A stretch of DNA of 44,420 nt from Endotrypanum monterogeii (taxonomy: Eukaryota; Euglenozoa; Kinetoplastea; Trypanosomatida; Trypanosomatidae): NCBI GenBank assembly GCA_000333855.2, contig CM007320.1, positions 2,261,008-2,305,427 on the forward strand. Reading direction: 5' to 3'. Below the pieces are notes generated by a model. It was not told where the DNA came from and did no database searches. It saw nothing but the letters and a program-made list of their open reading frames with translations. The translations under genes were made by a program, and so were the position numbers. Below, piece by piece: positions 9,951 to 20,481 of this stretch (position 1 is its first letter; each line of letters starts with the position of its first letter).

Positions 9951-9981
9951 TTCCCTTCCCTCCCTCCCTCCCTCCCTCCCC
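9951..9981. repeat. CCCT tetranucleotide microsatellite
   Basis: Tandem CCCT/CCTT units on the plus strand, so GGGA on the transcript of the cNMP-fold gene 3'-UTR. No function is implied by the sequence itself. Confidence 0.75.
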
Positions 9982-10418
9982 GCCACGGAGCTGCTACCAC
10001 CCAGCCGCTCTCTTAACCTAGACCACGCGCACCTGCGCTTCATGCCAATGATAGACCACCTGTATCATATCAGCCTCGTATATGTATAGGTCAATGTAAA
10101 AGCAAAAAAAAAGATCTAATGTACGGATCACCCCACCCCACCCACGCACCCGTCCGCTGTGCACGTATAAAAATCTAGGTAGAAGGTAAAGAAAATTGTA
10201 TACCGCGTTGAGTGGAGAGGGGGGAGAGGAAGAGAGCGCAGAGAAAAGACGCAAGACGAACGCCGGCATGCCGCGAGAAGACGCCTTGCAGCTGAAAAAA
10301 AAAAAACATAAAATAAACAGCAAACCGCGGCCTTTCATAATAATAATAAAGGGGAGATGAGTCTTCACAAAGAGTCAGAGTCCTTTTCTTTTTTCGGCAA
10401 GCCCACCACTACCACCAT

Positions 10419-10439
10419 CACACACACACACACACACAC
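10419..10439. repeat. (CA)n microsatellite
   Basis: About ten CA units, intergenic, one of several in the window. Confidence 0.85.
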
Positions 10440-10910
10440 GACCCTTTTTCCCCTCCCATCCGCGAATAATAAAAAAACAAGATGTATGCATGTGCTTATG
10501 TGTCGAGAAAGGGGAAAGGATGGGGGAGGGGAGGCCGAGAAACTCATGATTGTCGTATCTCATACGCCTAAGAAATGACGATGATGGCAGAACTTGATGA
10601 GAACCGAATGGTGAAAAAAAAAAAATTGTAGAGCTTTGAACGCTCCGAGTGTCTTGCTCTAGACACGCGCGAGGCACTCTCCGTCGGCGCAAGAGATACA
10701 ATATGGGCACCACGATACAGTGCATGCATTTAAGTGAGAGAGAGGGGAAGAATTAGGAGCGGCGCTGTGAGGAACACAGAGGATACACACTAAGGAAAAG
10801 GCAAGAATTAATTTCTTCCCCCCCCCCTCCCTCCTCGGAATCTGCAACAGACGTCGTGTCTGCCCCCTACGCTACCCACCCGCCCTCAGAAAGGGGAGGT
10901 ACCGCAGCCC

Positions 10911-13900
10911 TCACAGCTTGAGCCACGGTGGGGTCGTGTCACCTTCCCGGTGTACTTCGTCACCGTCACCCGTATTCGCATCTTCTGTGTTGCCGTAGCC
11001 GCGCGCGGCGCCTGTGAACGCCATGTGAGCAGCGGTGCGCACTAATTGAGAGGAGGCTGGCGACGAAACTAAAGAACTCAGCGCCGATTTGGCACTCATC
11101 CCCTCCTCAGGGACGGAAGTGGGAATAAAAGGATTGGCAGAGCCCAGCTGGGCAGATAACACGGTTAGTTGATCGGGTGGCTGTGTGATGGCTCTCTCGC
11201 CCATGAACCCCTCCTCGACGTCGCTGTGCTCTGACGGGGGGTTCATTGTGGTTCGAAAATCCACAGGTGCCTCATCGGGCGCCTCTGGAGGCGATGCCAA
11301 GGCAGGAGCCGCCGGCGCTACAGATACTGTTGAACGCTTCAGCAGTGGAGGAGCAGGTGTAAAAAAAGATGTCGGTACTGGCATCGCAGCTGCGGACACG
11401 TCACATCGCCTCCCGTCCGCACCGTCTCCACCCAGGAGGCGCCGATACTCAGCGAAGAAGTCTTCGCGCTGGCGTACCCACATCTCGTAGTCCTCCGGGC
11501 TCATGTTGGAAGAGGGGCTCTGCAGTGGGGAAGGGGTGAAGCCTAGTCGAGCCGTACCGATGGTAGCCACCACATGCCGTGGTCCGTCCATTCCAGAAGT
11601 AGTAACACCATCAGACGCATTGAGCGACAACGACGCTACACATGATGCCCCGGAGAATAAAGAGGTCCCCTCTGCGCGGCTAGCCTGCTGATCCTGCCAC
11701 TCCTGCACACCATACGCGTAGCGCTGCACTGCACTCTCAACCAAGGGGGGGGCGTTGGCCAGGGACTCCAGTTCCTGGACGACGTAGTTTTGACCCGCCT
11801 CTTTTCGCAGCGGAGCGGGAAGGGTGGCAAGATGGAGCGCCTCGCCGGTCATGTTGCGGTAGTGGGCCCGCCATGCCTCCAGAAACTCCAATTCTTCGGC
11901 ATTCGGCTTGCCCAGGGTGGCCTCCATCAAGCCCAGATAATCGGCATTGTGGACACTCTTTGCACGCGCCTCCTCGCGCTCCCGCCGCTGCTCCCTCGCC
12001 ACTGCATTCAGTCCCTCTACATCGCGTTGAACGTGGCGGATAAAAGATTCCGTGTCCTCAATACCCGGCATGACAAACTTCTCCCTCTTCGGGTAGATTT
12101 CGTTTGCATTCGCCGTCACTGAGACGCTGCCGCCGCGGGAAGGGCCCTTCGCGATCTCGGCGCGTGAGGATCTGCGACGCAGCGCTGCGGCAGCTGCGAT
12201 AGCCGTGGGGAGGTTGGAAACGGGTGCCCCGCCAGTGGAAGAGCCGTCAATGCTGTCATTGCTGACGTGGAGCTCGCCGCAGCTGACGACGCTGTTGCGG
12301 ATAGCGAGCGGGTACTCTGTCAAGTGATCTGGCATAGGCTGAAGCGGCCCATAACCCTCCACGAAGAGCACCAAAGTACCACGGCGTTGACCCTCGCCGT
12401 AGAAATACTCCACGAGACTGGACTGGGGAGCAACCACTATTGGAGTGCTGCTCGGACTGGTCGCATTCGCCTTGATTGTCTTTGTCGACAACAACGCTGA
12501 TGAGGAAGCGGACTTAGGTGATGGCACACTTGCAATGGTGAGTTTGTTGGGACTGTGCCAGCGATCCCGTTCGGTGGCCCGCACCAGCGGTAGGAAGGAC
12601 GCTGCCGCGTTTGGCAGTGAAGCATCGCCTTCCCCAGCGTCTGTCGGGCACCTACTTGACGACCGAGGCTGCAGCAGCACTGGCGACACCAACTCGCCCA
12701 TGGAGGTCAGACTCTGCAAGCCGGCCCTTGCAACAGCCTCTAGCTTCTCTACAAGGCCAAGCCTGTGCGACTGCGACGCCCGTCTCTGGGAGACAGCCGA
12801 TACACTCACCAGCGACATCATTTGGTCCGATTCATTGACGCTGCGCCCATCCACGGCATACCACGTTGGCGACGTCAGGGTGGATGCTAGACAACCAGCT
12901 GTGAAACCACACGAGAGACTGTAATGTTTGCAAAGCATTTCTATCGCCTGGCCTGGCTCACGCCGTAGCAGCCCGTGGAACTCCTCCTCTTTTCTCTCTT
13001 CACTGTTCTTTCTGGGGGAGACGCACGGCGGCGAGGGTGTCATGATCGACTCTGCGTGAGCAACAGTGCTGTGATTCGATGGGAGCGCATCATGTTGATC
13101 TGTGACATTCGGCGATAGGGTGACGGCAGATGCGAAAGAGGAGTTCACCTGCGACTCATTCGCGGGAACCAATGCCCCGGGTGGAGTCTCAGCAGGAGGG
13201 AACTCACTAGAGGTGACTGCTTGACGCAGCATCGCCGACGCAGAGGCCGCGTCACTATCCACTCGAGGGGCCACAGCTATGCGCATCATGTTGAACAGCT
13301 TCCGCGTTTTGCTGAGCAGCGCCGCTGCCGCCTGAGTGTCTTCCGCTTTCTGTCTGGAGCTTAGAGAATCACCACCCTCCAGATCTGATGCAGCGACAAG
13401 AAAGTTATGCTTTGTGTGACGGTCATTGGGGGTGACCGACATATGATACCGGCGTCCCCGCTGTGCGGGTGGACCGAGTGCAACGTCCGGGTCTACAAGT
13501 GAGACGGAGTGCTGGATCTCGGTGATGCCGGGTAGCTGCATCACGTAGCCAATAGAAATTGCCTCACTCAGAGACAACTCGTACCTCGGTCTTTCCCCTT
13601 GGAGAAAGATGTGAACAGGAGCAGGAGCAGTGTCAGCGAAGGCGGTAGTGGGTGCCACGGTTGCTGTTGCAGAGCGTGATCCGTTGCTGTCCCGTGGCAA
13701 TGCCCTCGGCATTAACTTCGACGTGAGCAACCCTCGATCGCGGAGAGCGATGCCTCGCTGGTTCACCTCCTGCCGCGCGAGAGCCGCCTCGTGGTACTGT
13801 TCAGAGGCCCAGGTGCGGTTGCGCTCCTCAAGCAGACGCAGCATGCGATGCAGACGAGGCGGGAGTCGAGTGTGCCGGTAAGTAACATGAGTATGTGATG

Positions 13901-16787
13901 CGCGTGAATCGATAGCCGACTGACTCACGTCGTGACGACTCTTCGCCCGGTCACTTGACGGCGTCTCTGCGCCGTACAACGTTTTCTTGATGTAAAATGC
14001 GCCGCGACTCGTCATTCGGTCCGTCGGCCCTGGGCGGTCACCTGCGCGTAGCTGAGGCGTGACTTGGTGTGATCTGCTGTTGACGCGAGCGGCGTTGCGC
14101 CCAGATCCAGCAGCAGCAGCAGCAGTAGTAGTAGTACCAGCACAGCCAGGCAGAGATGCGGTGGTAGGCGTGGTGGCAGCGGCTACCCCTCGGGCGCTGA
14201 CTGTGGCCTTCTGATTTTTGCCATCGGCGGTGCCAGAGTTGTTGCGCTGCTGGTGCTGACTCAGCGCCAAAGAAATCTCGTGGCCTTTTTCTCCGCCAAG
14301 GCGGCTGATGGTCACAGCACGCGCAACTGCCTCAAGAGAGGTTTCCGTACGTTGCTGACCTTGATTGGCAGATGTAGATCTCATGCTTGAGTAGTTGATA
14401 TCCTCCCAGCGTACATAATCACGGTAGAGAAAACACAACGCCTTTAGCTGCACCTCACTTACCGCACGACCGTAGGCAACGTAACTAGCGGTGCCTCCAG
14501 GGGGCGCCCCTACCCTCGGCATGCGTTGCCGACCCACATCGTCCACCTCTATTTCCGGTAGGGGGCTTCTAAATACTTTCTTCATGAGCTGCGGTGTCTG
14601 ACTCGTGACCAGGCCCGAGTACCGGTACAAAAGATCCATCCGCCGCAGTGCGTCGATGACCTGCGCCGCCTTGATACGCCAGCCCTCGACCATTGTGCAC
14701 GCGAAGAGACCCAAAGGCCATCGATGTGGAATGAGACATCCCTCTCCCAACACGTCGCCTGCGCTGTAGGTAGCGACGCCTTTGCAAACGGTCGATATAG
14801 TGCCCCGCATGATGAGAATCATCTCGGTGCACTTCGTCGATGTGCTCGCCACGAGAGAGCCGGGAGCGTAGATGACGGGTTCGATCCGTTCCTGAATAAG
14901 TCGAATGGCAACATCAGGAAGCGCCCGCAGTATCTGAATACCGCCACGCAGCTGATGCGCCAAAGCACGGGTAAAGCGCTGCTCACCCATCCACTCAATG
15001 CGAAGCACCGCCGCTTTCTGTAGCAATCCATCACGCAGGGAGGCATCACGGTGAACAACATCAGTGAAACTTCGGTGCGGTAGGCACCAAATATCGCACA
15101 CCGTGTCTGCTCGCAGTACGCATTGTCGCGGCTCACGAAATAGCACCGACAGTTCGCCAAAGGAAGCCCCTGATTCGACCACCTCCGCTGGCTGGGCCGT
15201 GGTACTCTCCTCCAAGCACCAGCAGCTGCACTCGTCACGCAGGGTGCCCGAGATCGCCGAAGCATCCGGAACTTCGCCTGACAAAAATTGCGTCGGACTG
15301 TCGACCCCCTTTGAGACCACAAATACGTTAAGACGACCGCGCCGCAGGAAACAGAGCTGCCGAGCGGATCCGGGGGAGTGTGGACATGCAATCACCTCGC
15401 CAGGCATGAAGGTGCGTGGAACCAGGTACGAAATCAGTTTTCGGATAGTGTGAGCAGGCGCGTCTTGGAGAAGCCAACTATGCCGCATGAGCAGCTCAGT
15501 GGCGGCATAGTCTGTCTGGAGAGAGCGACGCCGAGCGGAGACGATGAAGTCAGCGACAGTGCGAACAGCCCCACGCGGCAGAGCCTCGCCAGGCGCAGTG
15601 ACACACCAGGAAACGCACCGGTGCGGTGCACGTCGCTGCCGCTGCGCCCATTGCTCAGCTGCGATGTGGACAACGGCATCATGCACATCGCTCGTGCGGA
15701 TGCAGAAGGCGTTGACAAACTCCATGTACCTCACCCCTCCATCACCCTTCACGCCTCTCTGTGCGACCGTGGCCGCCCCTGGAGGTGGCGCGGCACTGGC
15801 GGTGGTTGACGCGGTGTAGCAGACGTATTTGAACGGCGCCATTCCTAGGGACTCGCCAGCACCCAGTACCACCGGACCACACACCTCTTCGGTGTGGGTC
15901 GGCCGAAGCGTTGGCTGTCCTGCAGTGCGGCTGGCCCGTCGCAGTGAGCGCTGGATGGCAGTTGTTACGTTGGATACAGACGCACCGTCGAAGTTTGTGT
16001 AGCCGCCGCTGGCAATGGTGGTGTTGTTGACGACGGAATTGGCCAGTGTGCAGTCATCCGTGAACAACACCGCCTCCTGCGGGAGACCGCCGCCGCACAG
16101 GCGCACCACGTCCTTCGATGACGTGAAGTAAGTCTTCCGCCTTTTAGAGAGTCCCAAGCCACTGGAGCGGTGATGGTGGTGAAGCGATGACGACTGTGAC
16201 GGCAGCTGCGGCTGGAAATGAGTGGCGGAGACGGTTCCCGCCACAACGATGTACACAAAAGACGTCTCGGGCAACTCTCGTGGGTAAATAAGTACCCCAC
16301 CTGCGTCAATGCTGACCGGGGTCACCTTGTCCTTCAGGCTGGCGATGACCTCCTTCGGATCCAAGGAAAGGTTCGCTGTCCCACCGTCAAGCATTAAATC
16401 TCCGCCAGCCGTGTTGAGGGAGCGAGTCAGCAGGGTCAATGCGTCGGTTACCATCTTCGTGTACGCAGCTGCACCCTCAACCGTGGTGCGAGACGGAAAT
16501 CGCTCTCGGATATTCCGCTGGAGTATCAACATCCGCTTCTTGAAGCGCATAATAGGGACAAAGAACTCCCGCAGCGTCACCCCCGGGAGCGCTTCGAGGG
16601 CTGTACCTATGTACGTAAGCCGGTCGATGGAGACTCCATTGATTTCCACGGTGCTCTGTGCCCTAGTACCGCGTCCACGTGTGGCGCTGGCCGCGTTGGA
16701 GTAGCTGCGGTTGCTGCGCCGCGAGCCGTCGCGCTGTGGCGCAGGCTCGAGAACGTCTGGTGTAGCAGGACTCCCTACAGTGAGCAT
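10911..16787 (-). CDS. Large protein with two to three cyclic-nucleotide-binding folds, 1958 aa
   Basis: The N-terminal third resembles regulatory cyclic-nucleotide-binding domains (cNBD). Domain B, about 430-600, is clearest: a beta-barrel (AYLVP-like LISYLVPRTFMPGEVI, then LCFLRRGRLNVFVV) and a phosphate-binding cassette FGELSVLFREPRQCVL with the key Glu (about 545) and Arg (about 554, nine residues later). Domain C, about 620-715, has GSLV...MILIMRGTIS and GDVLGEGCLIPHRWPL, keeping the Glu (about 682) but with Leu or Pro where Arg belongs. A divergent domain A, about 165-375, has VYIVVAGTVSATH and GAGESLG around a long insertion. Residues 730-1958 are mostly low complexity, with one conserved-looking charged block (about 1590-1730, MPGIEDTESFIRHVQRDVEGLN). 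No kinase, membrane or channel segment is seen. A nucleotide or purine-nucleoside sensor or scaffold is an inference. Start: first ATG, 32 nt after an AG that follows a pyrimidine tract. Confidence 0.9.
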   Translation of the reverse strand: MLTVGSPATPDVLEPAPQRDGSRRSNRSYSNAASATRGRGTRAQSTVEINGVSIDRLTYIGTALEALPGVTLREFFVPIMRFKKRMLILQRNIRERFPSRTTVEGAAAYTKMVTDALTLLTRSLNTAGGDLMLDGGTANLSLDPKEVIASLKDKVTPVSIDAGGVLIYPRELPETSFVYIVVAGTVSATHFQPQLPSQSSSLHHHHRSSGLGLSKRRKTYFTSSKDVVRLCGGGLPQEAVLFTDDCTLANSVVNNTTIASGGYTNFDGASVSNVTTAIQRSLRRASRTAGQPTLRPTHTEEVCGPVVLGAGESLGMAPFKYVCYTASTTASAAPPPGAATVAQRGVKGDGGVRYMEFVNAFCIRTSDVHDAVVHIAAEQWAQRQRRAPHRCVSWCVTAPGEALPRGAVRTVADFIVSARRRSLQTDYAATELLMRHSWLLQDAPAHTIRKLISYLVPRTFMPGEVIACPHSPGSARQLCFLRRGRLNVFVVSKGVDSPTQFLSGEVPDASAISGTLRDECSCWCLEESTTAQPAEVVESGASFGELSVLFREPRQCVLRADTVCDIWCLPHRSFTDVVHRDASLRDGLLQKAAVLRIEWMGEQRFTRALAHQLRGGIQILRALPDVAIRLIQERIEPVIYAPGSLVASTSTKCTEMILIMRGTISTVCKGVATYSAGDVLGEGCLIPHRWPLGLFACTMVEGWRIKAAQVIDALRRMDLLYRYSGLVTSQTPQLMKKVFRSPLPEIEVDDVGRQRMPRVGAPPGGTASYVAYGRAVSEVQLKALCFLYRDYVRWEDINYSSMRSTSANQGQQRTETSLEAVARAVTISRLGGEKGHEISLALSQHQQRNNSGTADGKNQKATVSARGVAAATTPTTASLPGCAGTTTTAAAAAGSGRNAARVNSRSHQVTPQLRAGDRPGPTDRMTSRGAFYIKKTLYGAETPSSDRAKSRHDVSQSAIDSRASHTHVTYRHTRLPPRLHRMLRLLEERNRTWASEQYHEAALARQEVNQRGIALRDRGLLTSKLMPRALPRDSNGSRSATATVAPTTAFADTAPAPVHIFLQGERPRYELSLSEAISIGYVMQLPGITEIQHSVSLVDPDVALGPPAQRGRRYHMSVTPNDRHTKHNFLVAASDLEGGDSLSSRQKAEDTQAAAALLSKTRKLFNMMRIAVAPRVDSDAASASAMLRQAVTSSEFPPAETPPGALVPANESQVNSSFASAVTLSPNVTDQHDALPSNHSTVAHAESIMTPSPPCVSPRKNSEERKEEEFHGLLRREPGQAIEMLCKHYSLSCGFTAGCLASTLTSPTWYAVDGRSVNESDQMMSLVSVSAVSQRRASQSHRLGLVEKLEAVARAGLQSLTSMGELVSPVLLQPRSSSRCPTDAGEGDASLPNAAASFLPLVRATERDRWHSPNKLTIASVPSPKSASSSALLSTKTIKANATSPSSTPIVVAPQSSLVEYFYGEGQRRGTLVLFVEGYGPLQPMPDHLTEYPLAIRNSVVSCGELHVSNDSIDGSSTGGAPVSNLPTAIAAAAALRRRSSRAEIAKGPSRGGSVSVTANANEIYPKREKFVMPGIEDTESFIRHVQRDVEGLNAVAREQRREREEARAKSVHNADYLGLMEATLGKPNAEELEFLEAWRAHYRNMTGEALHLATLPAPLRKEAGQNYVVQELESLANAPPLVESAVQRYAYGVQEWQDQQASRAEGTSLFSGASCVASLSLNASDGVTTSGMDGPRHVVATIGTARLGFTPSPLQSPSSNMSPEDYEMWVRQREDFFAEYRRLLGGDGADGRRCDVSAAAMPVPTSFFTPAPPLLKRSTVSVAPAAPALASPPEAPDEAPVDFRTTMNPPSEHSDVEEGFMGERAITQPPDQLTVLSAQLGSANPFIPTSVPEEGMSAKSALSSLVSSPASSQLVRTAAHMAFTGAARGYGNTEDANTGDGDEVHREGDTTPPWLKL
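14108..14135 (-). repeat. In-frame trinucleotide repeat (Thr/Ala run)
   Basis: CAG units then TAG units on the plus strand encode a TTTTAAAAA run on the minus strand inside the low-complexity part of the cNMP-fold protein. Confidence 0.8.
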
Positions 16788-18694
16788 CAGGCCAGGGGCA
16801 GGCGATAAAAAAGAAGGAACTAAAGCGGAAAGAAGAAGTCACAACGCGAATGGAGCCGCCACCACAACAAGCGCGTTCTCTTTCGCTCGCTCGCTCTCTC
16901 CCTCTCTCTCTATATATATAAACGCCAAAGTAGGAAAATACCTGCTTTATTTCCCCTCCACACTGAAGCTGATTTATTATAGATGCCCAGATGTGGATGT
17001 ATGTGGGGAAAATAAAACGATCTTCTCTGCTGCAGTGGGGTGATGCACGCGTACCTGTAGTGTAGTGCAGACACCCGATCGGGATTCAAAAGGAAGCGGG
17101 AGATGCACACAATTGAGCTACAGCTTCAGCGTGGTGGAAACAGTAAAACGTAAAGGAGAAATGTGTTTTCTTTTTTTTCTCTCTTTTCGGAGGGGGAGAA
17201 ACAGTCAGACCCTGGGGTATCGACCCACACGCCACCCTCGACCAATGTAGCAATATCGTGTCGGTGAGTTCTAGCAAAGAAGTGTCAAAAAATGAAAACG
17301 TAAACTGGGGCTGTCAATTCGTGGGATACGCTACAGAGATCTCAGCACGCGCGCACACCAATGCGCACGAATATACCCACCTCGTAGACGTTGACACCAC
17401 GTCCGACTCTAATATTCAGAAAAACAAAAGCAGAACAGAGGGAAAAAGGAGTGGAAGCAGAAAGAGTAGAGAAGAATTAAAACGACTGATGCATCTCCCT
17501 CCCGTGTGCGGATGCAACACCCTCCATGAAAATCATCACCACCATCTGACACCTACACACACGCCTGAGGGCCTGGAAACGCAGCGCCAAGCCCATTTTT
17601 TTTTGTGTGTGTGTATTTCTGCGGCAGTTACTTTCCGCGACTACCTTTTGGAAGGAAGAGGGAGCAAAAGCCCACGCGAACGCGTGTCTCCTCTTTTATT
17701 CAGCAACGCCGTGACACGCCCTTTTTTGTTGTCTCTGGATGCTATCGCGCTTCGCCCTCGTCAGTGGCGCGGGGTGTTCCCCCTCCCCCCCCTTCCCGTC
17801 CACGCCGAGGAGAAAGAGGTGATCGGAACAGTCATAAGATACCCTCAATGACTTGGCTCCGACCCTGTGGGCGCCATTTTTTCTGTTGCTCTTCTCTCAC
17901 TCGACGATACTCACACACGCACGCGTACACTCAGAGGAGAACATGCAGCCATCCAGATCTCTTCACATGCCAACAACAACAAAAAAAAAAAAATAACATG
18001 CTAGAAAAAGAAATGAGGGAAGAAGCAAGAGTGGGACAGACCGACCGACACAGACACAGACAAAGATATCGCAACAGTTTTACATAGTTTACATCACATG
18101 TTCTCGCTGCAAGAACTGCAACGGCTGTTCAGGTGAACGAAAAAAAAAAAAAAGTGAATGTGGGAAAGAGGAAATCCTGCAACCACGGACACCATGAACA
18201 GAAGACACTGCCACTGACCAACAACACACACGAAAACAAGTCCGAAAAAAAGTAGGGCGGGGTAGCGCGAAAACTTGACGCACAGCAAACATGAATCAAG
18301 ATCCCGCCCTCCACCCCCCTCTTTCCTACGAGAAGCGAGTGATTAGTGGGGGGAGGGGGGGGGGCAAGTTCATGGCATTGCTCAAACGTAATAACAAGCG
18401 CGCCGCAGAGATTCTGCACTGATCGCAGATCTCTGGAACAACTCACGCCACACAGCATATACGCATCTTTTTACCTTCATTACCTTCTCTCGCCAGGCAC
18501 CAAGTGCACCCTCAAGTACCGGCTGGTTCGCTCTCTCTCTAACACATTTGGCACGAAGGGGGGAGGTGGACTAATGTACCGCTAGATCGGTGTTCTCGAA
18601 GACAGTCCCTATTCTTACATACGCTCACCAACGCATGTACTACTATCAATACGGTTCGAGACAAAAAGAGGTAGCCATCGAACAACTTTTTTTT
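16788..18694. other. Intergenic: cNMP-fold gene 5' side and 3'-UTR of the 197-aa gene
   Basis: No gene supported. A CTCT/TATA run lies at about 16886-16920, A-runs at about 17981-17993 and 18139-18153, and a G-run near 18351-18364. A plus-strand frame at 17258-17851 has 197 codons but runs against the transcription unit, includes homopolymer and repeat translation and shows no domain. Confidence 0.6.
16820..16845 (-). promoter_or_regulatory. Trans-splice acceptor for the cNMP-fold gene
   Basis: The coding strand reads a CT-rich run (GACTTCTTCTTTCCGCTTTAG) with the AG at 16821/16820, giving a 5'-UTR of about 32 nt to the ATG at 16787. No other AG intervenes. Confidence 0.65.
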
Positions 18695-19288
18695 TTATGC
18701 CGCTCCTTTCGTCGTCGAGAGTCGATTCGCCATCGCATGTTCATCATCGCGTGACATGGTTGTCGTCTTTGGATCGTACGGATAGACGTACTTCTTGAAG
18801 AGCTCCTCGTCGCGCTTTTCCCAGTCCACGTGCGAAAGACGGTCCACGCACTCCTTCAGCCTCTTCTTACCGATCTTCTTCGGCTCAGCTGTCTGCAAGT
18901 AGCGTTCGTTCAGCTTCTCGCGCCGTGAAATGATCCTCTTGCATTCCTCGTCGTACATGCGGCGTACTTGGTCGTCAATGTCACTGGAGTCCATCTTCTT
19001 GTCGTTCTTGTGGATCTCCTCATCCACCTTACGATCCCGCTCAGCCTTGGAGTTGGCAAAGCGCTCCACCTGCTGATCGTAAACACGAGACACAAGTTTA
19101 TCTTCATTTTCTTTGCTGATGTGCTTTTGCAGCTGCGCTCGTACTCGCTCCAGTGTAGCGCGGCGCTCTTCCTCTCGTTGGGCAGTCAGCTCCATCTGAC
19201 GGTAGTACAGGCGCTGCACAAGAGTCTCCTCTTCCTCCGGAGAAAGACGTAGCCCCGCGGGCATCTCCTGGGAGTCCTCACCTCCCAT
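18695..19288 (-). CDS. Small charged protein with about four 42-residue repeats, 197 aa
   Basis: Not assigned to a named family. The protein is highly charged (Glu, Lys, Arg, Asp), has no signal peptide or membrane segment, and is almost certainly helical. A motif V-x-R-hydrophobic-Y recurs with even spacing: VQRLY (24-28), VSRVY (66-70), VRRMY (108-112) and a weaker VDRLS (148-152), that is periods of 42, 42 and 40. Each is followed by x-x-Gln/Glu and a run of charged residues. The last repeat runs into FKKYVYPYDP, and the C-terminus is a less charged tail. Regular helical repeats of this kind suit a cytoskeleton- or flagellum-associated protein, but nothing here proves it. The ATG is first in the frame and lies after AGs at 19335/19334, 19314/19313 and 19299/19298 that follow pyrimidine runs. 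Base composition is typical of a conserved, well-expressed gene. Confidence 0.9.
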   Translation of the reverse strand: MGGEDSQEMPAGLRLSPEEEETLVQRLYYRQMELTAQREEERRATLERVRAQLQKHISKENEDKLVSRVYDQQVERFANSKAERDRKVDEEIHKNDKKMDSSDIDDQVRRMYDEECKRIISRREKLNERYLQTAEPKKIGKKRLKECVDRLSHVDWEKRDEELFKKYVYPYDPKTTTMSRDDEHAMANRLSTTKGAA

Positions 19289-19297
19289 GATGATGCG

Positions 19298-19373
19298 CTG
19301 TGTGAGAGGATTCTAGAGTGAGGGCGCGGAGATCTTGGAAGGATGAGGGATGAATCCCAGGAAAAAAAAAAAA
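19298..19373 (-). promoter_or_regulatory. Candidate trans-splice acceptors for the 197-aa gene
   Basis: A 12-nt T-run on the coding strand (opposite 19362-19373) and a C/T-rich stretch are followed by AGs at 19335/19334, 19314/19313 and 19299/19298, the last 9 nt before the ATG. Confidence 0.5.
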
Positions 19374-20192
19374 GGTGCACACAAAAAGCAGCACCAGTGT
19401 TTGCTGGGACCTCTGATACGCTTTCCGCGAAAAGGTCGGTTTGAGGGAGGGGGAGGGGGGCAAACAGAATGATTTACGTTTGCTCGGATACACCTACGTG
19501 AATCGAGATATAGAGGCGCAAGATGTTAAGCCTGTAGATATGTATATGGATACGCGTGTGCGTTCGCTCTGCTCGTGTGTATATCCGCAGCAAAGAAAGT
19601 GTGGCGCAAGTGTAGCCAACGCTCCACGAGACAGGGGCAGATACGCATGACATGCAGAAATGTGCATTCACCAGACAATCACCCAGGATACGGACAAACG
19701 GGGCAGCAGAAACAAGTGCAGGAGAGAGAAGAGAAGGGAAGGAGTTGTCAAAATGGAGATCAGCGCAACACCAGACAATGCAAAGGTGTCCGCCCACTGC
19801 GGAATGAATTGGGAGAAGGCCAGCTCAGCAACCACTCCACCCAATCACCCACCCTGCCCTGTCTCCCTTGGGAGGGGGTGGAAAACCAAGCATACAACTA
19901 CCAACGGTCTCTGTACCCCAGGCATGATGCGACACAAGTGCGCAACAGATCGGTAGATGGAAAACAAAACACTGCGCAGAAGCGGGGGAGAAAATAAATA
20001 AATCCCCAACGAATATCCGCATCCAGGCGCAGCGGAAAGCGAGCATAAGCTGTCACTCATGATCTTGAGTACCATGCCCCCCCCCTCTGCTTCTAGCTCT
20101 CTCCGTCGCACCCAGGACCTCTGTCCCTCATTTTTTTTCTTTTTTTTGAGCACACCACCATCAACCGGCGCCTCTCCACGGTATGCGGATCT

Positions 20193-20222
20193 TTTGTTGT
20201 TGTTGTTGTTGTTGTTGTTATT
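20193..20222. repeat. (TTG)n microsatellite, (CAA)n in the transcript
   Basis: About nine to ten TTG units. In the minus-strand transcript this is a CAA tract, which is unstructured RNA, in the presumed 3'-UTR of the 723-residue gene. Confidence 0.85.
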
Positions 20223-20481
20223 GTCTGGTTGTTTCTGTAGAGTGCGGCGAAAGCGTGGGCATGGGTGCGTGTGCGGTGCCGTGAGAAAGAGAGCAGGTAC
20301 TATTTCAATGATGCGCCACCTCGGTGAGAACGAAGCTTAACGTGCAACACGCAATAAAAACGAGCAGCAAAAATAAAAAAAAGTGTTTCAAGGGGATTGG
20401 CACAGCAAATAAATTTACGAGACGTAAAACCCTTTCACCTGGTCACTTTTTTCATCCCCGTCGCCTTCCGCCCTCCCACCA

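Larger units (their letters stand above)
8885..10910. other. Intergenic: KU70 5' side and 3'-UTR of the cNMP-fold gene
   Basis: No gene supported over 2 kb. It holds a (CA)n(GC)n tract at 9402-9431, a CCCT repeat at about 9951-9981, a second CA repeat at 10419-10439, A-runs at about 9212-9221, 9745-9755, 10294-10305 and 10614-10624, and a C-run near 10818-10826. Open frames of about 60-116 codons here are repeat translations. Confidence 0.6.
19289..20481. other. Intergenic: 197-aa gene 5' side and 3'-UTR of the 723-aa gene
   Basis: No gene supported. It holds a TTG repeat at 20193-20222, a T-run near 20131-20148 and a C-run near 20075-20083. Overlapping frames of 60-140 codons on both strands have no conserved feature. 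Confidence 0.6.

Noticed and set aside
14819..15391. 190-codon alternative-frame minus ORF inside the cNMP-fold gene
   Set aside because: It lies within the cNBD coding sequence in another frame and has no motif, so it is a shadow.
17258..17851. 197-codon plus-strand frame in a spacer
   Set aside because: Runs against the unit, contains homopolymer translations and lacks a domain.
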